Shown one piece after another: positions 15,218 through 20,969 of a DNA stretch of 20,969 nt; the first letter of the stretch is position 1; the number at the start of each line of letters is the position of its first letter. The stretch is from assembly GCF_035306705.1 (NCBI RefSeq), contig NZ_DATGNO010000012.1:1-20969 (forward strand). Direction: 5' to 3'. A program made the position numbers and the translations under genes. This stretch comes from Xanthomarina sp035306705 (lineage in GTDB: Bacteria > Bacteroidota > Bacteroidia > Flavobacteriales > Flavobacteriaceae). Under the pieces are notes generated by a model. That model did no database searches, was not told where the DNA came from, and saw only the letters and a program-made list of their open reading frames with translations.

Positions 15218-15654
15218 TATCCTTTGGATATGTCGTTGGGTAATTCGTTGATGTCATTGTGTTGCCAAGGAAAGTGTTTTTCTAAGACGTTTCCAGCTTT
15301 TAAAATACCATCTACAAGCCCTTGCTTAAAGTTTCCAGATTTAAATTGGGCCTGAATAGCATCTTTGGTTGTATTCCAGAAATCCTTTCCTACAATGTCG
15401 TTAATGCCTTTGTCGCCATAAATAACAAAGGTTTGGTCTTCTACGGCTACATAAATTAAAACGCCATTTTGTTCTTTGGTGTTATCCATTTTTAAATAAT
15501 GGAACACGTCCATAGCGCGTTCAAAAACGTCTATTTTAGAAGATTTTTCAAGATGCACCCGGATTTCCCCAGAGGTGTTTTTTTCGGCCACTCGAATAGC
15601 TTCTACAATTTCTTGTTCTTCTTGTGCAGTTAAAAAATCTTCTATTTTAGACAT
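15217..15654 (-). CDS. TPM-domain protein without signal peptide
   Basis: I place the start at the ATG 15654-15652 (145 residues, MSKIEDFLTAQEEQEIVEAI). A TTG seven codons upstream (15675) is open but unlikely. The protein is one TPM domain (SGEIRVHLEKSSKIDVFERA, EQNGVLIYVAVEDQTFVIYG, FKQGLVDGILKAG) with no signal peptide and no membrane helix, so it would stay in the cytoplasm, unlike its partner downstream. The two genes overlap by one base (TAATG), which suggests coupled translation and perhaps action on the same process on two sides of the membrane; that is inference. No clear promoter was found between it and lemA, although a terminator hairpin lies there. Confidence 0.88.
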   Translation of the reverse strand: MSKIEDFLTAQEEQEIVEAIRVAEKNTSGEIRVHLEKSSKIDVFERAMDVFHYLKMDNTKEQNGVLIYVAVEDQTFVIYGDKGINDIVGKDFWNTTKDAIQAQFKSGNFKQGLVDGILKAGNVLEKHFPWQHNDINELPNDISKG

Positions 15655-15805
15655 TACTTTTAGTGTCAGGTTCAAGGTTAAAAAGCTGTAATTTAATTGT
15701 AATTACTTTAGCTTGTATATTTGTTTTAGTCTCAAGAGTTATTAAGTTATTATGACGTTCCAACTAAATAACTCAATACCACTTTTGCAATTCCATTGTT
15801 ACTTT

Positions 15806-15837
15806 AAAAATCCTACCAGAATCGTTTATCTGGTAGG
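15806..15837 (-). terminator. Intrinsic terminator after lemA
   Basis: CCTACCAGA (15812-15820) pairs perfectly with TCTGGTAGG (15829-15837) around an 8-base loop. Read on the minus strand the hairpin is followed by ATTTTT, and it starts 25 bases after the lemA stop. Confidence 0.8.
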
Positions 15838-15861
15838 TATGGATATCAAAGCCGTATTTGT

Positions 15862-16461
15862 TTAATTAAAATCGAATTCTACTTCCACAGGTCTTTCCGC
15901 TCCAGCTTCTGCATCGAAATAAGGTTTGCCTTCAAAGTTGAATAAACCGGCTAATACCGAATTAGGGAATTTCTTAACATGGGTGTTATAAGGTTTAATG
16001 GCTTCGTTATAACGTGTTCTTGCTGTTTGAATGGTGTTTTCTGTACTGGTCAATTCGTCTTGAAGTTTCAGGAAATTCTGATTGGCTTTCAATTCCGGAT
16101 ACCTTTCAACAGTTACCAATAATCTAGACAAGGCACTGCTTAATCCTCCTTGTGCTTGGTTGAACTCTTGTAATTGCTCAGGAGTTATATTCGAAGGATC
16201 GATGGTTGTTTTTGTAGCTTCACTTCTTGCTTTAATAACAGCTTCTAGTGTGCTTTTTTCAAAGTCGGCTGCACCTTTAACCGTGTTTACAAGATTGCCA
16301 ATTAAATCATTTCTACGTTGGTAAGAGGTTTGGACATTTCCCCAAGCTTCGCTTACGTTTTCATTAAGTGTAACGGCTGTGTTATTAAATCCTACAGCCC
16401 AATTATAAATACCAAAACCAAGGATGGCTATGATAATTACTGGAATTAACCATTTTTTCAT
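15862..16461 (-). CDS. lemA: LemA family protein
   Basis: This 199-residue protein has an N-terminal membrane anchor (about 4-21, WLIPVIIIAILGFGIYNW) and a long helical-bundle domain. Family features are NLV-type helix RRNDLIGNLVNTVKG, LEAVIKARSEAT, and the C-terminal NSVLAGLFNFEGKPYFDAE. LemA proteins are anchored in the inner membrane with a periplasmic helical domain; their biochemical role is unknown, though they often neighbour TPM-domain genes. It is preceded by merR with a gap of 58 bases and followed by a terminator, so it may be mostly transcribed with the M23-merR pair rather than with the TPM genes. Confidence 0.93.
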   Translation of the reverse strand: MKKWLIPVIIIAILGFGIYNWAVGFNNTAVTLNENVSEAWGNVQTSYQRRNDLIGNLVNTVKGAADFEKSTLEAVIKARSEATKTTIDPSNITPEQLQEFNQAQGGLSSALSRLLVTVERYPELKANQNFLKLQDELTSTENTIQTARTRYNEAIKPYNTHVKKFPNSVLAGLFNFEGKPYFDAEAGAERPVEVEFDFN

Positions 16462-16519
16462 GAGAGTTTGTTTTTAAGTGTTAGTGTTTATTTTATTAGT
16501 TGTAAAAGTAGGTAAATTG

Positions 16520-16849
16520 TTACAGTTGATCTTTAATTTTAAGAAGTTGCGCCTTAATATTTTTCAATTTATTAATAATCTCGAAGGTTTCTAAGGGTTT
16601 TTTCTTTTCTTCTTTAAGATGGGCTTTCGCACCATCAAGTGTAAATCCTCTTTCTTTAACCAAATGGTAAATGAATTTTAGATTATGAATATCTTCAGGA
16701 GTGAATTTTCTATTTCCTTTGGCGTTTTTCTTTGGTTTTAAAACATCGAATTCTTTTTCCCAAAAACGAATTAAAGAAGTATTCACGTCGAAAGCTTTTG
16801 CAACTTCGCCAATACTATAATAACGTTTTTCAGGTAATTCTATATGCAT
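16520..16849 (-). CDS. MerR-type transcriptional regulator
   Basis: This short regulator of 109 residues carries a MerR winged-helix domain at the N-terminus (RYYSIGEVAKAFDVNTSLIR, FWEKEFDVLKPKKN, GNRKFTPEDIHNLKFI; about 9-75), then a helical tail (LKNIKAQLLKIKDQL) that could form the antiparallel dimer coil. No effector domain and no cysteine is present, so it is not a metal or redox sensor of the classical type. Its ATG overlaps the stop codon of the M23 gene by one base (TAATG). Targets are unknown. The arrangement with an M23 peptidase and lemA seems, from memory, to be common in Flavobacteriia. Confidence 0.9.
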   Translation of the reverse strand: MHIELPEKRYYSIGEVAKAFDVNTSLIRFWEKEFDVLKPKKNAKGNRKFTPEDIHNLKFIYHLVKERGFTLDGAKAHLKEEKKKPLETFEIINKLKNIKAQLLKIKDQL

Positions 16850-17820
16850 TAGTCTAACGATTGATTTTCTAATGAAGCATGTTCAAGAAGTTCATTAAAT
16901 TCTTCGGCAGATAAACTTCCATAATAGAAATTAAGAGGATTGATACGTTCGCCATCCTTAAATATTTCGTAATGTAAATGTGGACCTTGAGATCGGCCGG
17001 TACTTCCTACAAACCCAATAACATCCCCTCTTTTTACCTTCTGATTTTTTTTAACATTATACTTATACATATGGCCATACAGACTTACATAGCCATAACC
17101 ATGATCTATACGAATGTGGTTGCCATAACCCGCAGAACCATTATCTGCTCTAACTACAACGCCATCTCCCGAAGCGTAAATAGGCGTTCCACGAGGTGCA
17201 GAAAAATCCATGCCCCAATGCATTTTTCTTGCTTTTGTAAAAGGATCGGTTCTAATTCCATAACCTGAGGCCATTCTAGATAAATCGGCATTTTTCACTG
17301 GCTGAATCGCTGGAATGGCTTCTAATAACTTTTCCTTATCGGTTGCCAATTTGGCGATTTCGTCTAAAGATTTTGATTGAACAACAATTTGTTTCTGTAA
17401 TTGATCGATACGTTTATGACTTTCTATTATTAGTTTGGAGTTATCAAACCCTTCTAAATCCTTATATCTGTTAATACCACCAAAACCAGCTTTCCTTTGC
17501 TCATCAGGAATCGGATTGGCCTCAAAATACAATCTGTAAATATTATTGTCCCTATCTGCAATACTGGCTAAAACAGCTTCAGATTCATCCATTTTTTTAT
17601 TTAAGAGTTGAAGCTGTAATTGGGCATTTTGTAACTCGTGTTTTAAACCTTTTTCTCTTGGGGATTCGATATACTGACTAGCAATAAAAACAAACAAAAA
17701 GGCAAATAGGGCAGATGCCAGTATAAATATCGAAATATACGTAACTGTTCTTCTTTTTCTACGCTCTATTTTTCTATATGCAAGCGTATCTGGATCATAA
17801 TAATATTTTACTTTACTCAT
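16849..17820 (-). CDS. M23-family metallopeptidase (LytM-like), membrane anchored
   Basis: This 323-residue protein is a probable peptidoglycan endopeptidase acting in the periplasm. It has a basic cytoplasmic start (RKIERRKRRTVT), one membrane helix (about 27-49), a coiled-coil region (about 57-90 and 128-168) and a C-terminal M23 domain (about 185-300). The zinc and catalytic residues are present: H201 and D205 in HWGMD, H250 in SLYGH, and H281/H283 in GPHLHYE. Since all are present, it is likely active rather than a degenerate regulator such as EnvC. It is the first gene of a minus-strand unit with merR, divergent from alaS. A good -7 element lies about 70 bases upstream. Confidence 0.93.
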   Translation of the reverse strand: MSKVKYYYDPDTLAYRKIERRKRRTVTYISIFILASALFAFLFVFIASQYIESPREKGLKHELQNAQLQLQLLNKKMDESEAVLASIADRDNNIYRLYFEANPIPDEQRKAGFGGINRYKDLEGFDNSKLIIESHKRIDQLQKQIVVQSKSLDEIAKLATDKEKLLEAIPAIQPVKNADLSRMASGYGIRTDPFTKARKMHWGMDFSAPRGTPIYASGDGVVVRADNGSAGYGNHIRIDHGYGYVSLYGHMYKYNVKKNQKVKRGDVIGFVGSTGRSQGPHLHYEIFKDGERINPLNFYYGSLSAEEFNELLEHASLENQSLD

Positions 17821-17888
17821 TGTCTAATTTATGCTATTTTTGCATGGAATTAATATTAAACGATTTATCAATTAGTATCCAAAACGAA

Positions 17889-17896
17889 CAAACCTA
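17889..17896 (-). promoter_or_regulatory. Candidate promoter for the M23-merR-lemA unit (-7 element)
   Basis: On the minus strand the sequence is TAGGTTTG, an exact match to TAnnTTTG. It overlaps a 16-base sequence (17890-17905) repeated exactly at 10095-10110 ahead of another minus-strand operon. The leader would be about 60 bases. Confidence 0.55.
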
Positions 17897-17975
17897 CAAA
17901 ATATTTTCATTGTAAATTTAGTGAAAACTAAACGATAAATTGGGGAACTAACGTCTCTCAGTCCGAAATTTAAAA

Positions 17976-17983
17976 TAGATTTG
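17976..17983 (+). promoter_or_regulatory. Candidate alaS promoter (-7 element)
   Basis: TAGATTTG matches TAnnTTTG exactly and would give an alaS leader of about 60 bases. A second exact match, TATTTTTG (17835-17842), lies further upstream. No -33 TTG at proper spacing was found for either. Confidence 0.5.
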
Positions 17984-18049
17984 TAGAGAAATTGTAAAAA
18001 CTATGTGGTTTTATGCAATATTTAACATAATAGCTTTCAAAATAAATAG

Positions 18050-20686
18050 ATGAAATCTCAAGAAGTACGTTCAAAATTTTTAAGTTTTTTTAAAGAGAAA
18101 AAACACAGCATTGTGCCTTCTGCACCTTTGGTATTAAAGGACGATCCAAGTTTGATGTTTGTCAACTCTGGAATGGCGCCTTTTAAAGAGTATTTTTTAG
18201 GAAATGCCGAGCCAAAAAATAACCGAATTGCCGATAGCCAAAAATGTTTGCGCGTATCTGGGAAGCACAACGATTTGGAAGAAGTGGGTTACGATACCTA
18301 TCACCATACGCTTTTTGAAATGCTTGGGAATTGGAGTTTTGGCGATTATTTTAAAAAAGAAGCCATTGCCTGGGCTTGGGAATTACTGACCGAGGTTTAT
18401 GGAATAGATAAAAATATTTTATACGTAACGGTTTTTGAAGGGGATGAAGGAGATGGAACTCCTATGGATCAAGAAGCTTTCGATTTGTGGAAGCAATTTA
18501 TTTCAGAGGACAGAATCCTTATGGGAAATAAAAAGGATAATTTCTGGGAAATGGGAGATCAAGGACCATGTGGACCTTGTAGTGAGATTCATGTAGATAT
18601 TCGTTCAGCTGAAGAAAAAGCCAAAGTAGATGGGAAATCCTTGGTAAATATGGACCATCCGCAAGTGGTGGAAATATGGAATTTGGTGTTTATGCAATAC
18701 AACCGAAAAGCGAGTGGAACTTTAGAGTCCTTGCCAAATAAACACATCGATACAGGAATGGGCTTTGAGCGTTTATGTATGGTGTTGCAAGGTGTACAAA
18801 GTAATTATGATACCGATGTTTTTACACCAATTATTCGTGAAATTGAAACGATTTCAGATAAGGAATACGAACCTCAAGGAGTAAGTGCCGCCAATTCTGA
18901 ACAAGAAAAAATAGATGTCGCAATTCGTGTTATTGCAGACCACGTTCGTGCCGTGGCTTTTTCAATTGCCGACGGGCAATTGCCAAGTAATACAGGTGCA
19001 GGCTACGTTATTAGAAGAATTTTACGTCGTGCCATTCGCTATAGTTTTACCTTCTTAGACCAAAAGGAACCTTTTATTTATAGGTTGGTGGATGTTTTAA
19101 GCAAGAAAATGGGCGATGCTTTCCCCGAATTAAAAGTTCAAAAACAACTGATTGAAAACGTAATTAAAGAGGAAGAAGCTTCTTTTTTAAGAACCTTGGA
19201 TCAAGGTTTGGTGCTTTTGGATGGCATTGTAAAAAGTACTTCTGGCGACACTGTTTCAGGTGAAAGAGCTTTTGAATTATACGATACTTATGGGTTTCCA
19301 ATAGATTTAACAGCTCTGATTTTATCCGAACAAAATTTAAAATTGGATGAAAAAGGGTTTAAAGAACAATTAGAAAAACAGAAGAAACGCTCTCGAGCAG
19401 CCAGCGAAATGTCCACAGAGGATTGGACCATTTTAATAGATGATGCTGTCCAAGAATTTATAGGGTATGACGCTTTGGAAGCTAAAGTGAAAATAACCCG
19501 TTACCGAAAAGTAACTTCGAAAAAGGATGGCGATATGTATCAGCTTGTTTTTAATTTAACACCTTTTTATGCTGAAGGCGGGGGACAAGTTGGAGATAAA
19601 GGATATTTAGAAGATGGAAATGGAAACATAACATATATCCTAGATACTAAAAAGGAAAATAACGTAGTGATGCATTTCGCTAAGGAATTGCCAGAGAATT
19701 TAAACGATGCATTTACGGCCTCTGTCGATGCCAAACAGCGCTACAGAACCGAATGTAACCATACCGCTACCCATTTATTGCACCAAGCCTTGCGCGAGAT
19801 TTTAGGAAGTCATGTCGAGCAAAAAGGATCTGCCGTACATTCAAAATACTTGCGTTTTGATTTCTCGCATTTTTCAAAATTAAGTACGGAGGAATTACGT
19901 GATGTAGAAATTTTTGTCAATGCACGTATTGCTGGAAAACTACCACTTCAAGAAAAAAGGAACATTCCTATGGATCAAGCTCTGGAAGAAGGAGCTATGG
20001 CCTTATTTGGCGAAAAATATGGCGATACCGTTCGGATGGTTCGTTTTGGACAATCCATTGAATTATGTGGTGGGACACATGTTAAGAATACAGGAGATAT
20101 TTGGTTTTTTAAAATCGTATCGGAAGGAGCTGTTGCAGCTGGAATCCGTCGTATTGAAGCCATTACAAACGATGCCTTAAAAGGATATTTTGGAGATATC
20201 AATAAGACTTTTATTGAAATAAAGTCTATGTTGAACAATAACGAACCAGTTAAAGCGCTTCAAAATTTACAGGAAGAAAATAGCCACCTTAGAAAACAAG
20301 TGGAAGCGTTATTAAAGGATAAGGCCAAAAACTTAAAAGGCGATCTTAAAAATGAAATAACCGAAGTTAATGGCATTCAGTTTTTAGCTAAGAAAATAGA
20401 TTTAGACGCTAGTGGTATAAAAGATTTGTCTTTTGAATTAGGAAGTCAGTACGACAATTTATTCTTGTTATTTGGTTCTGAAAACGATGGAAAAGCCTTG
20501 CTGTCCTGCTATATTTCTAAGGAATTGGTAGAAAGCAAAGGACTAAATGCAGGGAACATAGTTAGAGAATTAGGAAAACACATCCAAGGAGGTGGTGGCG
20601 GACAACCTTTCTTTGCAACTGCTGGTGGTAAAAATCCAGCAGGAATTGATGCGGCTTTGGAGGCTGCTAAAAAATATTTGGACTAA
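18050..20686 (+). CDS. alaS: Alanine--tRNA ligase
   Basis: AlaRS attaches alanine to tRNA-Ala and clears mischarged Ser or Gly. This full-length protein of 878 residues starts MKSQEVRSKFLSFFKEKKHS with the class II catalytic core: motif 1 region (APLVLKDDPSLMFVNSGMAPFK), the motif 2 strand (KCLRVSGKHNDLEEVG) and GMGFERL (motif 3). The editing domain carries the zinc site HTATH (H571, H575) and CGGTH (C673, H677). The C-terminal domain has the glycine-rich GGGGGQPFFATAGGKNP segment. It is divergent from the M23 gene and is followed by a long hairpin. Confidence 0.98.
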   Translation: MKSQEVRSKFLSFFKEKKHSIVPSAPLVLKDDPSLMFVNSGMAPFKEYFLGNAEPKNNRIADSQKCLRVSGKHNDLEEVGYDTYHHTLFEMLGNWSFGDYFKKEAIAWAWELLTEVYGIDKNILYVTVFEGDEGDGTPMDQEAFDLWKQFISEDRILMGNKKDNFWEMGDQGPCGPCSEIHVDIRSAEEKAKVDGKSLVNMDHPQVVEIWNLVFMQYNRKASGTLESLPNKHIDTGMGFERLCMVLQGVQSNYDTDVFTPIIREIETISDKEYEPQGVSAANSEQEKIDVAIRVIADHVRAVAFSIADGQLPSNTGAGYVIRRILRRAIRYSFTFLDQKEPFIYRLVDVLSKKMGDAFPELKVQKQLIENVIKEEEASFLRTLDQGLVLLDGIVKSTSGDTVSGERAFELYDTYGFPIDLTALILSEQNLKLDEKGFKEQLEKQKKRSRAASEMSTEDWTILIDDAVQEFIGYDALEAKVKITRYRKVTSKKDGDMYQLVFNLTPFYAEGGGQVGDKGYLEDGNGNITYILDTKKENNVVMHFAKELPENLNDAFTASVDAKQRYRTECNHTATHLLHQALREILGSHVEQKGSAVHSKYLRFDFSHFSKLSTEELRDVEIFVNARIAGKLPLQEKRNIPMDQALEEGAMALFGEKYGDTVRMVRFGQSIELCGGTHVKNTGDIWFFKIVSEGAVAAGIRRIEAITNDALKGYFGDINKTFIEIKSMLNNNEPVKALQNLQEENSHLRKQVEALLKDKAKNLKGDLKNEITEVNGIQFLAKKIDLDASGIKDLSFELGSQYDNLFLLFGSENDGKALLSCYISKELVESKGLNAGNIVRELGKHIQGGGGGQPFFATAGGKNPAGIDAALEAAKKYLD

Positions 20687-20694
20687 TAGTTTTG

Positions 20695-20783
20695 ACACAG
20701 AGTTGCACAGAGTAAAAAACGCAGAGATTCACGAGTATATGTTTTGTAAAAACCTCTCTGCGAATCTCTCAGGATCTCAGTGT
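20695..20783. repeat. Long imperfect intergenic hairpin (ACACAGAG-type element)
   Basis: The left arm (20695-20726: ACACAGAGTTGC, ACAGAG, then CGCAGAG) pairs with the right arm (20756-20783: CTCTGCG, CTCT, then CTCAGTGT) with small internal bulges; the loop is about 29 bases. Elements of this kind (CACAGAG repeats with matching CTCTGTG) are, from memory, common between genes in Flavobacteriia. It may act as terminator or mRNA stabiliser for alaS. Confidence 0.65.
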
Positions 20784-20798
20784 AATAAAAAATAAAAC

Positions 20799-20969
20799 AT
20801 GAACCTTCAAACAAAAATACCACTCATACAACAACAGCATAATCAAATAGATTATCATTCCAAGTTGTTGTTAATTGGTTCTTGTTTTGTTGAAAATATG
20901 GGAGAGAAATTAGATTATTTTAAATTTCAAACCCTTCAAAATCCGTTTGGAATTTTATTTCATCCGAAA
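20799..20969 (+). CDS. GSCFA-domain protein (3' end missing)
   Basis: Fifty-seven codons are visible before the window ends. The protein starts MNLQTKIPLIQQQHNQIDYH and continues LLLIGSCFVENMGEKL; the motif GSCFVEN (27-33) is the signature of the GSCFA family, a Bacteroidota-typical relative of SGNH/GDSL esterases in which the serine of GSC is the proposed nucleophile. There is no signal peptide in the visible part. The gene follows alaS on the same strand, across the intergenic hairpin, a neighbourhood that I recall in other Flavobacteriia. The substrate is unknown. Confidence 0.88.
   Translation, partial: MNLQTKIPLIQQQHNQIDYHSKLLLIGSCFVENMGEKLDYFKFQTLQNPFGILFHPK

Noticed and set aside
15655..15675. 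TTG start for the soluble TPM protein
   Set aside because: The ATG at 15654 gives a typical N-terminus; the extension has no signal-peptide character.
20592..20795. Plus-strand frame of 67 codons over the end of alaS
   Set aside because: It lies in another frame of alaS and of the intergenic hairpin, with no protein features.

Overview
The window looks like chromosomal DNA of a member of the Flavobacteriia (Bacteroidota). Three things point there: type IX secretion (T9SS) genes with a type B sorting domain and a PorP/SprF protein, candidate promoters with a TAnnTTTG -7 element instead of an E. coli-type -10 box, and a moderately AT-rich sequence with few Shine-Dalgarno sites. I cannot name the genus. 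No tRNA, rRNA, CRISPR array, integrase or transposase was seen.

Bases 1-7223 form a cell-surface block on the plus strand. It opens with the 3' part of a collagen-like repeat protein, then a CshA/GEVED-type adhesin, a T9SS substrate with a type B C-terminal domain, a PorP/SprF outer-membrane protein, and a four-domain OmpA-family lipid-free surface protein resembling PorE. The last three are the usual export-and-anchor trio for type B cargo. A strong intrinsic terminator closes the block. Spot counts suggest the trio (3072-7223) is richer in GC than its neighbours.

Bases 7549-10042 carry an unrecognised exported protein (plus strand), facing a translationally coupled pair of outer-membrane proteins on the minus strand: an unknown barrel-like protein and a POTRA-less Omp85-type barrel.

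Bases 10229-14071 are mostly housekeeping: era, a two-helix membrane protein on the opposite strand, der, and a TraB/GumN-family protein. The two ribosome-assembly GTPases lie within 1 kb of each other. The following 339-base convergent gap has no gene but holds an 11-bp tandem array and several inverted repeats.

Bases 14411-17820 are a minus-strand cluster read in the order M23 peptidase, MerR-like regulator, lemA, TPM protein, Gly-rich TPM protein. A terminator hairpin lies after lemA. Divergent to it are alaS and, after a long intergenic hairpin, the start of a GSCFA-domain gene that runs off the window.

The best candidates for something little described are the surface block, above all the collagen-like protein with its C-terminal module and the neighbouring adhesin that lacks a visible T9SS signal, and the structured repeat-bearing gap at 14072-14410.
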